From: Zychaea mexicana
Taxonomy: Eukaryota; Mucoromycota; Mucoromycetes; Mucorales; Lichtheimiaceae
NCBI RefSeq assembly: GCF_025766255.1
Contig: NW_026516723.1
Location: forward strand, 186,001-250,000
DNA: 64,000 nucleotides
Direction of reading: 5' to 3'
The notes under the pieces are model-generated. The model ran no database searches, was not told the origin of the DNA, and saw nothing but the letters and a program-made list of their open reading frames with translations. Below, one piece after another: positions 50,368 to 61,900 of this stretch. The position numbers and the translations under genes were made by a program. Positions within the stretch are counted from its first letter, which is position 1. Each line of letters opens with the position of its first letter.

Positions 50368-51571
50368 TTATTGTTTTTTCGATACCAAAGCTTGTATGAC
50401 GCCACCGCTGGCAATCACCACAGGTTTAGGTTCTGGTATAGGTTCTCCTTCACATACGATCCTATCCTCTTCCTGCAAAATACGTCCGAGATAGATCAAA
50501 CGGATTGTATGTGTCTGTGGCGATATGCTGGGTGTCTGCATGTAGATTCTGGTACGTAGCGATCCGACGGTTTCGTCGGTTTTGCTGATATCTACTTTGA
50601 TGTCTTGCGCAGTCGATAATCGAACGGTGATGGGAATAAGCGTGGAGGTACCTGTAGCAGCAGCAGCAGCAGCAGCAGCAGCTAATGGCACATCGGATGA
50701 AAGATTCGATGGGTTCTTTTCCTCGGCTGACATGGTTGCGTGGTGGTGTTGGTTATCATTGTTATCGTTATTACTGAGGTTATTATCTTCTTCGTCTTTG
50801 ATCTGTGCCGGCACAGATGTCGATGCAATCATGCCTGTAGTGTCGTCGTCGTGGCGCTGCTGTTGATCCTCTTCATCCTCTGGAACAATCAGATTGACTG
50901 GATCCACAAGACAATACATTGGTATCACATAGCGATTACCGAGTTCTGTAAACCGCACATGCATTGTATCATCCTTAGTAGAGTATTTATACCCCTTTAT
51001 TTTGTTTCTCTCCCCCTCCTTCCCAGTATCGTGATCTATTTCGCTCTTTGCACGGTATATTCTATGTCTCTTACCATCATAGCATCCTTCAGAAGGGTTG
51101 CCGGTAGGAATAATGATATTTGCAGCGTTCAAGATGGATTGCGCCATTCGAATGTCAGGCGATGTCATTGCTGCATGAAGTGCTTGCCAAATTTCCGGAC
51201 GACCCTGTGTTACTCCAAGTTGTGAGTTATGGCAAACATGATAAGAAAGAAAGAGAGCGAGGTGGATCGCTCCATGTTGTATTTTGTGAAAAAAAAAGTG
51301 TACCTCATAGCTCGGTGCTGTATCCCAAAATATCGTGCGTTGGTTTTCCAGTTGTGCTTGTGTGAGAGGCGTATCTGCTGTCCAGCTGAGACCGGTGCGT
51401 TTAAACGGCTTGCCTAGTTGTGTAATAAAAAAAACAAGGTTAATCCAGTTGAGAATTGCTGGACGAAAAAATAAAAAGGATGGAGTCAATGTAGAATATG
51501 ATTCAACCTCCAGCGACAGTAGAACGTGGATTTTCATCGTCGTCGGCGGCTCGAGAGACACAGCATCCCAT
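50368..51571 (-). CDS. UBTD1/2-like ubiquitin-domain protein (4 exons, ~293 aa)
   Basis: Homologue of animal UBTD1/UBTD2, which pair an N-terminal helical UBTD domain with a C-terminal ubiquitin-like fold and bind E2/E3 components. Exons on the minus strand: 51508-51571, 51304-51413, 51075-51204, 50368-50945 (294 codons). The N-terminus MGCCVSR is a likely N-myristoylation (Gly2) plus palmitoylation (Cys3/Cys4) site, paralleling MGNC in human UBTD1. UBTD motifs: GKPFKRTGLSWT, FWDTAPSYEGRPEIWQAL, LGNRYVIPMYCLVDPVNL. The Ubl is at about 205-290 (ITVRLSTAQDIKVDI, IRLIYLGRILQEEDRI, GGVIQALVSKKQ). Between them is a low-complexity acidic/Asn stretch and an alanine run from a GCA repeat. Two apparent read-through segments are introns removed by clean GT/AG joins. 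Confidence 0.9.
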
Positions 51572-51769
51572 GGGAGATTTTCTTTTTTTCTTAAGAAAAT
51601 GAACGAGTTTTCTTGGTTCGTTGTAAAAAAAAAACCTCTTTTTTTTTTTTTTCGGGTATGTTTGTTCGTGAAACGTTTTGAGAAAGAAGAACAGAAAAAT
51701 AAAAAAGAGGAAAAGAAAAGTCGCACGTGCTTATGAAGACACTTTTGGGATGATGATTTGGTACACAGA

Positions 51770-52971
51770 TCATAGAGATTTTAAAGCCGCTGCTTCTGCT
51801 GCAGTTGTTGTTGTTGTTGTTGCTGCTGCTGCTGCTGCTGCTGTGGCCACGAGGTCTGCAAAGGTCACGGTGACAAATGGATGCGGCATGGTTGGCGCTG
51901 AATCACCGATTAATTGTGTAGTTTGCGTATTGTCGTTGTTCTTGTTCTTCTTGGAACAGCATACGGCAGACATGGTTCTGTTATCCAGCCAATGCAATTG
52001 GAACTGCCATGGTTCTACGTCCTGTGTTCGTCCTCGTTTCTCCTGACCTGTTATTAATTCGATCTTTCTCAATTTTCGTTTGAGTGAACCTTCTTTTTTT
52101 GTTTTTTTTTTTGGGCAAGATTGACGCATCGTTGCTGTTCTTGGGCTTACCTTGTCTGCCTTGTTCCGGAAACACACGTTGTGAAGATCCATGTATAATC
52201 CAATGCCCAGAGCCTTGACATAGCTTTCTTTCAATGCCCATAGCGCGTAGAAGGCTTCGATCGGATGTGGATGGCTCCGTAGCATATCGAGCTCTTTGGG
52301 CGCCAACTAATTTTTGGTAAAGAGGAGTTAAAAAGGAGGGCAAAAAGTGATGCAAGCAGACCACACCAGACCAGACCAGACCTGAGGGGCAAAAGTATCG
52401 ACAAGAGCAGTAGCGGTCATGGAAGACGGCATGCTGTCTGTGCACACAGCATCAATACCGACTTGACACCCACGTTGGTCGGTGGCTACCAAAATCACCC
52501 AATCACCTTGATGTGACACGTTAAAGTCAAAGCAATCCTCAAAGCCCTAGACGTGTGTGCAAACATACATCTGAGCCCAAACCAGCGGGGGACGGGGGCT
52601 TTCTTCCCTTGAATACTACGCGTTCTACTTACCTCCAACTTGGGTTTTCCACCCTTCTGTGCTTGCACAAATCGTAACGATCCCCATGTCATTCCATAGT
52701 ATCGTACAAACGCGTATCTGCGCAACAGCCGGCTTGCTAATGCTAACCGTCGATCGTTTTCAAACTTGAATCGCATCACGTGGTCCCGCTCTTCCTGTGT
52801 TTGTAGCCAAGTGAACGCCTCATTGAACTTTTTTTTTTTTTTTTTTTTTTCTTGGAATTACTTTTTTACGTCCCATCTTTTTTAATTCAATAACGCGATC
52901 TTTCTCTCCCCTCCCCTCACCTCGTCAGATTGGTCCAAGACTTGACGAATATCCAACGCCAACAATATCAT
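51770..52971 (-). CDS. Sfp/AASDHPPT-type 4'-phosphopantetheinyl transferase (5 exons, ~286 aa)
   Basis: Transfers phosphopantetheine from CoA to carrier domains, for example alpha-aminoadipate reductase in fungal lysine synthesis and polyketide or peptide synthases. Exons on the minus strand: 52921-52971, 52633-52827, 52382-52546, 52151-52306, 51770-52063 (287 codons). Motifs: RYYGMTWGSLRF region, then NVSHQGDWV (substrate-site His about 94), VGIDAV with metal-ligand Asp114, and WALKESYVK with metal-ligand Glu164, the Sfp signature. The C-terminal EPWQFQLHWLDNRTMSAV corresponds to the final beta strands of the human AASDHPPT family. It ends in an Ala/Thr-rich tail from a CAG/CAA repeat. The start is a short MILLALDIRQVL exon. 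Intron 1 has an unusual poly-A tract before its acceptor. Confidence 0.88.
52829..52850. repeat. T22 homopolymer inside PPTase intron 1
   Basis: Twenty-two consecutive T on the plus strand, i.e. A22 on the coding strand, directly before the intron-1 acceptor AG of the phosphopantetheinyl transferase gene. Confidence 0.9.
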
Positions 52972-53077
52972 TTTTTTCCCCTTTCTTCTGACGGTATAGT
53001 TGTTGTTGTTGTGCAAAATAGGAAAAGAAAAAGGGCTTATATATGTATGCACCATGTATATTATTGCGGTGTAATTT

Positions 53078-54031
53078 TTAGGGTGGAGAATAATGTCGCA
53101 AAACAAATTGGACGTCGCTTGTGTTTGGTAAACAAGCGATTTCCAACGTAACAATCGCATCGCCTGTTCTATCCAGAGGGAAATAGCCACGCTGGCGCCT
53201 TGGAACCACCAAGACCGGTAACTGGCCCTGCCGCACATGCGAATCAAAAATCTCTATCCCTTTGTCCGAATCCTGCTCGTTCATCAGTGTCATCTGGTTG
53301 GCATAGTCAAACGTCGTCCACACCGCTGGCATGTCATTGTCAAACCGATCTTGTTCTTCCAAACGACGAAATACCCAAATATGGCCAAGTGCAGCTACAC
53401 GTGTCGCTGCTTCCTCGTCTGTTGTTGTTGTCGTCGTTGCTGCTGCTACTGCTACTGTTGACGACCGATGAAAGCTGTTGCTACAATGTCGTTGTCGTTG
53501 CCTTTGATGATGATGACCACCACGTAATCGCAACCCCGCGCTACTGCTACCTGTACTACTGCCAGCTATGATTCCTCCGCGTCGACTCGTGCGCTCGTCC
53601 ATGGTTCTGAGCTGATGTAGGATATCTTGTTGCTGCTGCTCGTCTAGAACATCGCCGGTGGGAGACGTGGCAAACACAGTGCGTATAGATCGTGTGCTGC
53701 TGCTATGACTGAATTGTGCGCGAGATATTAATTTTGGCTTGATCCGCTTCATCAGAGCCGTAAAGGACCATCGTCGCCGCCGCTTTTTCGGTCGACCGTC
53801 ACGATCTTCTTCAGCGAACTCTGTATAGGGTGGTGGCTAAACAATGATCCTTCTTTGTCAACAGCCTGCACAATGAGGGAACAAAGAGTGTCCAATAAGC
53901 TCAAGAGAGTCGTCGTTTACCTCATCAGCCGCGTCTACTTCACTCGGATGCCGACTCGCTGCATGATGTGACAGAATGGCATCCCCCGCAGAATGCCGCC
54001 GCTGTCGTCTATGAATGGTATTACTGGACAT
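53078..54031 (-). CDS. Uncharacterised basic protein, possibly WWE-like C-terminal domain (2 exons, ~289 aa)
   Basis: I do not recognise this gene. Exons on the minus strand: 53921-54031 and 53078-53836 (290 codons). The N-terminus is His/Arg-rich (MSSNTIHRRQRRHSAG) and a strongly basic cluster (GRPKKRRRRW) follows at about residues 53-62, a possible nuclear signal. The middle is low complexity (Gln, Ser, Gly, Thr). The C-terminal ~120 residues look folded: GHIWVFRRLEEQDRFD, AVWTTFDYANQMTLMN, GIEIFDSHVRQGQLPVLVVP. The spacing of Trp/Phe and N-Q residues recalls WWE-type or PA-PLA1-associated domains, but this is only a suggestion. It ends about 105 bases before the PPTase start on the same strand. 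Confidence 0.65.
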
Positions 54032-54194
54032 GAAGATTTATTATATAACAGAGGGGCAGGCAGAGAGGAAGAGAGAAAGAGAGAGAGAGAGAGAGCGAGA
54101 AAACAGAGGAAGATGCCCTTTTTTTTTTTACAGAGGTGAATGTTTTCATCAGTGTTACAAAAAAGGAAAACTCAGGGCACCCATCATCGACTTC

Positions 54195-54589
54195 TCAGAG
54201 TATGATACACATATTGTCACTGAAATCATGGGGCAATTTATCGCCTGGCCTCGGATACAGAAACGACTCTTCTGCCTTGAACACCTTGCCCTTGTCTATT
54301 TTCTGGATAACGTCTTTGGAGAATGCACCGGCATCTTCGACACTGTCAAAGACAAAGTTTAGCGATGCTATTGTCAAACGATCAAGTAGAAGCAGCAGCA
54401 GCAGCAGCAATAGCAATAGCAGAGGATAAAAAGGGATGTCCAAGTTAGTTTCTGATCAAAGAATGTGTCTCTGTATTTGTACTACTTGCTTTGTCTGGCA
54501 TTGTGCTGTTTGGCAACCGCATCTTTTTCTGGATGCTTGAGGTCCAGGGCATCTTTATAGTCGTACTTTTTATCTTCGTGCTTTATCAT
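54195..54589 (-). CDS. Small CaaX-box protein (2 exons, ~83 aa)
   Basis: I do not recognise this gene. Exons on the minus strand: 54486-54589 (MIKHEDKKYDYKDALDLKHP...) and 54195-54342, joined through donor GTAGTA and acceptor TTTGACAG; phase and total length (84 codons) agree. The product is short, highly charged and without membrane segments. It ends DNMCIIL, a CaaX box whose terminal Leu favours geranylgeranylation. A TATATA element lies upstream on the coding strand (about 54679-54687). The leucine repeat seen in one open frame (CTG microsatellite near 54390-54418) falls inside the intron. Size and tail resemble G-protein gamma subunits, but the usual NPF motif is missing, so I do not call it one. 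Confidence 0.5.
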
Positions 54590-55065
54590 ACTACTGATGG
54601 CTTTTTGCGCGTTTCAAATACGAAAGATGCTGTGGAAGTGGACTGACAAAGCCAAATAAAGAATCGAGAATAAAGGCATTTATATATACAAGATTCCCCC
54701 TGTTGTTTTGTTCCACTTGCTTCTTTCCTTTTATGGCATTTTCAAAGAACAATGAGCCCCTCCTCCCTCCTCTTCACTGTATATATATATATACCATACC
54801 ATCGGTTTCTTCTGCTACACACGCCAACTGCGACAGCCTTGTTGTTTTTTACCGAATAAAATGCGACCAATGATCGCTGCGTGTCCTCACGAGACACTCG
54901 CATCTCCTTTTTGTTTGTACTGTTAATAAGATACAAATATCCTTGTATCACTGCACGAATGACATTTCAAAGGGAGAGATTCCTATCGACATTCATCCCT
55001 AGAAGCTGTCCCCAGCAAACAAGTGGCCCTGTTAACCAACGTCCGGGGTTTTCTTTATGCTTTAT
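54590..55065. other. Spacer between the F-box/LRR end and the CaaX gene start
   Basis: Holds the CaaX gene promoter (TATA-like sequence at 54679-54687) and the 3' end of the F-box/LRR gene. A TA repeat occurs near 54780-54793. No further gene is supported. Confidence 0.4.
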
Positions 55066-56180
55066 TTACAAGCTGTGCCAATAACTGACGTTTGCTCTTC
55101 CTAATTTGTTGTATGCATATTGTACTCCGCTCTCAGTAAGACGCTTACAGTGATAAATGCGAATGACTGTAAAGCAAGTCGATAATGGAGCAGTATCAAG
55201 GAAATTTTCGAGCCCTGTATCTGTGACACCAGCGCAACTAGTGATACATAGTGAGCGCAGAGATCGTATCTCACCAAATGCTGCCATCACCGTATCATCC
55301 ATGGATGGGAAATATCCCAGTGCCAAATGTCGTAGAGCGTTCTTGTTGGAGGATAAAATACTTGCAAAGACGAGCAAACCATCTCTGGTCACAGCATTGT
55401 CTGGATTCTTGCCCGAGTCGGCCAGCCACAGGCTCTGTAAGGATTGGATGCTACCGAGACTTTGTATTGCTGCATCTGATAAACGCATCCCACTCAGATC
55501 GATTTCTTGTATCGCCGGCAGCTGTGTGAGCAGATGGAAGTTTTGAGGGATCGAAGGAACCGGGAACTCGATAAAGGAGCGTGTTCGATGAAGCAATCGA
55601 CGCGATGTTCTTGTGTGTAGACGGTTCTGTTGCTGATGGATGGATTGTGGCTGCTGCTCATTGCGTCGTGTGAGCGACTGTTGCTGTCTTTCGCGATGAT
55701 GAGGGTGTCGACGAGGAATGACACGAGGGAACGGTTCGCTGCTTTCCGCACTGACAGACAAATGCTTCAAGCATAGCATCTTGCTGGACACGACTTGAAG
55801 CACAGACTCTGATATGTCGGACGACGTCAGATGGAGTTGCTCAAGCGTACTGGCGTGCGCGCACAAAAAGTCGACGAGAACGTCCGTGTCAATGGCTCTG
55901 CCTGCAACCGTCAGCTTTGCAAGTCGTTGTAATTTCTTAATTTTTTTAAAGTCGAACCACCCTCCGCTTTCATTGTAGGGTATTCGTCTGAGGCTCAATA
56001 CTTGTAGTGTGCTACTTGCTTTCTCCAAGACTGCCATGACCCTCCTGGATTGCTGGGACCGGTCGCTTGTGAACTTGAATTCGCGTAATCCTTTGCTTCC
56101 ACTACAGCCGTGATCACTGGTATCACTACTACTATTATTATTATTGATCGATATCATCCTCCTTTTTGTGCTGCTGCTGT

Positions 56181-56216
<36 letters not shown>

Positions 56217-57205
56217 CTAGACGGAATATGGCATTGTATCCAAGCGACTCAATCGATGGACATAGATCGAGAACTCGACAAAAGTCAAAGTCGGTTTGGG
56301 CAATGGATGCTGGGATACAAAAGACCCTGAAATCAATAAAAGCCGAGAGCTCAAGAGTTTGTAATCGTGGACAGTGTCGCAGCAGGGGCTCAATGTGTGT
56401 GTTGAAATCGTAGGCGGTATCAAGCTGAAGATGGACTAGGTCGGATAGACAGGGTGGTTGACTCTTCTCCTTTGCAGTCGTTGATAGTTTATCTGCTGTA
56501 GAACTCGTTGTCACTTGTGTTACAGGTTCTTCAGGGGATGAGTCAGGGGCATTCGTAGCATTCAGTGTTTCGAGTAGTCGTTGTTGTTGTTGTATCTGCC
56601 GCTCGTGCTGTTGCTTCCGTAGAGTCAATTTATCCAGTGATATAGACAATGCTGTAAGGCGAGGACATAGGCGAGCCACTGACAGTGGTGATATATCGTT
56701 TGACACGTCTTGTAGTACGAGGCGCGTCAGGTGCCCGCTTGCATTCTGTAGCCCAGATACAATATCTGCTGTGCTAGGTATAGTATCTCCTGGCCGGATA
56801 GCTAATAGCACCAGTATCACAGACAGAGATTTCTTTTGAGTGTAAGAAAAAAAAAACAGTGGTAAAAGTGATAACACTGTAGATAGTAAACAACTGTGAG
56901 CAAGACTTACTGAGAGAGGAAATCGTGCATTGACGATTTTTAAGTATCCTAACAAGCAAGTCTAGACGATCGTATGCTACGTCTACGTCTTGTACGTGCG
57001 GACCAAGGCACTGTATAAGACACGGGTTGGTTTTTGTCCAAACGTAGTAAAAGTCGACCTGTTTCCAAACGCCGGTTGAATGCCGTGGTACTTGGTCAAA
57101 CCATTTCTGACACACTCGCATAGATTCCAGACATGCCTGCTGGCCAACAAGTACAAAGATGGTGCATATGAGTTCAAATGGCAAGCGGTTGAAAATGTCG
57201 CCCAT
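55066..57205 (-). CDS. F-box and leucine-rich-repeat protein (2 exons, ~676 aa)
   Basis: Probable SCF substrate receptor. Exons on the minus strand: 56911-57205 and 55066-56801 (677 codons). The N-terminus is an F-box (MGDIFNRLPFELICTIFVL then MRVCQKWFDQV), residues about 1-45. The rest is leucine-rich repeat (LSVARLCPRLTALSISLDKL, LQTLELSAFIDFR, LSGMRLSDAAIQSLGSI, AGVTDTGLENFL). Low-complexity inserts break the LRR: a Gln-rich coil, an asparagine run (AAC repeat near 56186-56216) and a His/Arg/Gln-rich stretch. The start follows the MGD F-box convention; an in-frame upstream ATG near 57298 would only add a low-complexity leader. Unlike the F-box protein at 30.6 kb it has no TPR region. Confidence 0.8.
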
Positions 57206-58902
57206 AGCTGACAGTAAGGTTTTGTTGTAAAAAGAAAAAGAAAAGTATTCGGCGGGTATAGGGAATAATGGTAGTAGTGGTAAAGAAAACGCGCACACTC
57301 CCTAGAAAATCATCGCACTTTGGGGTTACTTGTAGTACTGTTGCTGTCAAATTGTTGGTTGGTCCCCAAGTAGCCTACGTAACAAATGATTCAATGCAGT
57401 TCGTTAAGCATGGCCCAACCAGTTATGATGGACCCCGTTTACAATACGGCTGAATGCTTATTTCCTGATATGTTAGTTTGTCCGTCAAAAGAACAAAAAA
57501 AAAAGAGGACCGATTCACCCTACCCCTCCCCCCTTAATGTCACCAAAAACTCGGATCGCATTCCGATTAGAAGACGGTTCTATTTGACGTTTGTTTCAGG
57601 CTTTCAGCCACCACTCTTAATATTCACGCAGATCCACCAGCATAAGCCCTTTGACCCCAAAGACACTATTCTTTCTATCATGCTGTTTATATTGCAGTAG
57701 AGTGCTAATAGTCTTGTTTTGGGCACTAGGCACAAAGTAAAAGTCTCTTCACTGACTGAGTATGGATTTCGAGTCGAGAAAGGAACTGGGTGTTTCTGGA
57801 AAAGGATAGATTTTTGTTTGAGATAGCATCAAAACAAAAACACGCTGAATTATGTGGCGATCCTATGCTGCTGCCGGATGAATATCTTATGTGTACAGCA
57901 ACTCCGTATTATCAAGTACTATCCCCAAAGACAACGTTGTTTTTCCGAATGAATACATTTAGACGCACACGTTTGTGCTACTAATCAGAAAGAAGGTGTT
58001 CCACCATGTGAGAGAGAGAGAGAGGGAACGAGCTTCAAGTCGATCGATAAGCGTTGTTTGCAAAATAATAATAAACAGCACGAGTCCCATACTCAAGCGG
58101 CGCACATGTATCATGGTAGTAGTATCAATACCATAGCCCTCCATGGCATGAATCAGGCTGCTGCTGCTGCTGCTATGATAAGTGGCGCGTAGTCATTTAA
58201 AAAGGGAAGAGGGGTGCCCCACGGCCTTTGTGCTCGTGTGTGCGTCTGTGCGTGATGATAGTACTGGAGCTGAATTGGGGCGTTGCACAAGGTTGGTCTG
58301 TTTCCTTTTTTTATTCTTTTCCAATGTAACTTACTCGGTTACGCTAATCAATGGGACCCCTTCCTTCCTTTTGCTTGTGTGTGTGTGTGTGTGTGTGCGG
58401 CATGCAGGAGGTACCTGTGTGAGGGTATACAAAGGTACGGTGGGGAACTGACATAAACCATGCAGAGAGCCCGCCAACATCCACAAGAGGGGCCTTTTCT
58501 TCTATGCACGCACACTGTAGGGGCCAAAGAAGTCATGTGCGAATTGGCAAAGAAAAGCGAATTCATGCTCAACCCAAATGCCCAAATGCGCGCGTTGGGG
58601 GGTGGGGGATTGCTGGGTTTGTCTCCACACACACACACACACACACACACACTTACACACTTACACACACACCCAGAGAGCCTTTTTCTCTCGCTCTTTT
58701 TTCTCTTTTCCACTTGGCTCTCACCTCTTTCACCTTCACTCACTCACACTTTTCTTATTTGGTGATTGACTGTGTGAGAAAAGGCTTCTTTGTGTTTTAG
58801 CAGCAAGCCAAGTTTTGGGTCCGCACCCGCACCTATCATCTTTCTTAAGCCAACTATCCTCTTTACTCTACATTTTGCTTCTCGACTTGTCCATTGCAAA
58901 CA
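57206..58902. other. Divergent promoter region between the F-box/LRR and MAPKKK genes
   Basis: About 1.7 kb without a supportable gene. A GT repeat lies at about 58376-58399 and a CA repeat at about 58627-58652. Pyrimidine-rich sequence follows (about 58680-58760), typical of the leader of the downstream gene. Open frames here derive from those repeats. Confidence 0.5.
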
Positions 58903-61900
58903 ATGACAACGAGAAAAGTTCGGTGGAACAATCCAGATGTCGACTCCAATGGGCCCGGTCCGACCGAAATTGAACAGCAGCACGACGATGATCATCAACA
59001 ACAACAACAACAACAACCCAACGAACCCTCATGGCCGCCCTACGCCGTAATGTACCCAATGTCAAAACCACCTGTGCGCCACAGCAAAAGCAACATTAGC
59101 AGCGAGTTTAGTAGCATGACGAGTGAAGAAGAAGAAGAAGAAGAAGAAGAAGAAGAGGACGAGGACGAGGACGAGTATGACCAGGACGACGTGTACGACA
59201 ACAGCGACGAAGAAAATGACGACCAAGACAAAGACCCAACACTCTATCAGCATCCATCCATTGCCCCAGATATGATGCACGAACGCATGGAATGGCAACA
59301 CATGCTCCATTCAGTGCTTATGGGCGAAGTCATCAAATCCGAGAAAAAGCGACTGCTCAGTACCGACCAAATCAAGCATCAGAAGCCAATCTCGGAAATC
59401 TGGGTCTCAATACGCGCGCTGCTGCGAGGACGCATCCTCGACGAAGAACGCAAATGTTTGGAAGAGGGGCGACGCGAGATTGAACAGGTGCTGCAAATGA
59501 TTCTGCAGTTCACAGTCGAGAGTGATTCAGACATGAAGCCGCTCGACCAAGTCGCCGAGGCGCTCAAGACGGTCGACCGCGTCGAATCTCTCTATGCAAC
59601 GCGCGCAGACATGATCCGCGCCAACCCAAAATACGCTTCGGCGGAATTCGAACAACGGCTGGATGCGCTGAATGCCTGGTGCACAATTACACGAAGCCTG
59701 GTTATGCAGCACAAGATATTGGCCGATTGGACCGGATCCGACAAGCTGCTCTTGCACGCTGAGGCAAAGGACACGCAGAAACAGCAGATTTCGTTTGTCG
59801 AGCGCATCCTCAAAGAGTCGGCTTTGCAGGACACCTTTGACAAACGGACCTTGTCGGCCCTGCATTCGCTGCTGCTCAAGGCAAAAGGCACCATGGTGGC
59901 CAACAATACGATCTTCAAGCAGATGAATCTGCCGCCATTTATTTTGGACCTCAGACGGCTAGCAACATTTCCAACGTCGCTCGTCCAAGAGGCGCTCAAG
60001 ATCCGCTTGGAGTACAAGGACAGGATCAACGAGGCGCCCAAGCCGATGGTGGACACGATGATGGAGGACTACCGCGGCCTGATCACCCTGGCGTGCCGTG
60101 TCAAGCTGCAGTACGAGGATCTGGCGAATCCTGCGCCAGGTTGGGATTTGCAAGGTGACACGTTCATTGACGAGAACTATGACGCTGTGCTACTCGAGTC
60201 GGTGCGGTCGTACTTTAAACTGATTGCATGGAAGCTCGCGAACGAAAAGGAGAACACACTCAAGGAATGTGATGTCCTCGAAAAAGAATGGGAGTTCCTC
60301 AAGAGCACCGTGTGTCAGGCGGTCGAAACGATTGACTGGGAGTGTGCTGAACAATTTTGGTAAGCCGAGTTGGTCTGTGTTTTTGCAGCTTCGGGGGGAG
60401 GGGGGTAAGTGTTGGGGGAGGAGGAGGAGGAGGAGAGAGAGGGTAACACTTGTGATATATTGATTGCTCACTGTTCTTCTTGCCCCAAACCTGATAGCTC
60501 GTTCACCAACCGACTGTTGGCTGATCTCATGGCCGACTTTATGACGAGTCTTGACACGGCTGGTGCTGACAACGACGAGGATGTCGAGTTCAAGTACACC
60601 GAATTGCTGCACACAATGCGCATGCGTGCACGCAAGCTACTTCAATTTTCCAGGTGAGAAAAAAAAATAGCATCAGGGCCCCATGACAACCGGGCATTCC
60701 TCCCCCCAAGCTGATTTTTAATTTCCATGGTGATAGATTTTTCCTGGGCCAATTCGAGAATGCTGCAGAGTATGCCATCGACGCGGAAGACACCAACCAG
60801 TTTGTCCAGCGCCTGTGGGAGACAGGCCATTTCCTCGTCTACACCGAGTCCTTTGAGGAAGAGCGCATCTACATTATAGCATCACCTTCGTTGTATGGCC
60901 GTGAGGATGCCATTTCGCCACTGCTGCGGTCATCCTTCCAGCGTGAGCAGCTGATGGTTCACACACCAGGGACCCCAGGAGGCACCACCAACGCCGAGCA
61001 GTATGAGGATTATGTCCTCGTGTTCTCGCCCTGGCAAAACATTATCTGGAGAGGCGACGTTGTGCGCATGCCTGTGCCCTTTGTCCCTCTGGGCATCAAG
61101 GCGCGACGGGCACGACTGGTCACTGGCGATACGCGACGCCTGAACTCCATCAAATCCAAATTCCTCGCCTTGCTGCAGCAAACATCGGGCATCAGTCCTG
61201 TGCAAGAGCATCGCGCCAACATTCCCAAGATCAACAAGGAAGTGACAAAGATCAAAATGAGTGTACTCAAGCTGGCGAACTTTACCGTCGACAGTGTTGC
61301 CGTGATACGCGACAAGACACAGCAAAACTTGCAGGAACTGGTCGAAGAATGTTTCAGCTTTGCCAGTGACTTTGGCATGCGTGCAGCTCGGTTCTTGGAG
61401 ATCTCGGCACGCCAGCAGCTCGACTTGAAGCTGGTGCGGTTAGCAATTGATTGGATCTGCTTTATCACGGACGAATGCATTCCTACAGAACGCAAGACGT
61501 TTCGTTGGGCTGTGGCAGCGCTTGAGTTTGGCCATCTGATGACGCGTGGCACCAACATTTTGGCATTGACTGAGGACGAGTTTGCTACCTTACAAAGCCG
61601 CGTCGCTAAATGTATTGCTCTGCTTATTTCACATTTCGATGTCCTGGGCACTCGATCACGGTCGCACGAGCTCGAATTGCTTCGCGAGGAACGACAGCGC
61701 AAGCGTGGCGTCACTGCAAAACGCAATTCGTACATGACCAGCAAGCGGTTGGAGGACAAGGATGCCATCACAACGGCTACATATGGTAGCGAAACAGGCT
61801 CGTCGGCAGGTGGCCCACCGGGTATCACCTTTATCCGTGACGAATGGATGCGCAAGATTCACGAGCTGGAGGATACCCGCAATAGGCAAGAGCGCGAAAA

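Noticed and set aside
50946..51074. Apparent coding insertion in the UBTD-like protein
   Set aside because: This open read-through segment has a clean GTAAGA donor and TTTACAG acceptor. Removing it joins CYDE to LGNRY, exactly as in UBTD proteins, so it is an intron.
54343..54443. Leucine-repeat N-terminus suggesting a membrane protein
   Set aside because: It comes from a CTG/TTG microsatellite with no ATG. It is best explained as the intron of the small CaaX gene.
54195..54589. G-protein gamma subunit
   Set aside because: Length and CaaX tail are suggestive, but the NPF motif near the C-terminus and the N-terminal coiled coil are not seen.
59040..59310. Reverse-strand poly-Ser and poly-Phe open frames
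   Set aside because: They are shadows of the GAA repeat that encodes the acidic stretch of the MAPKKK.
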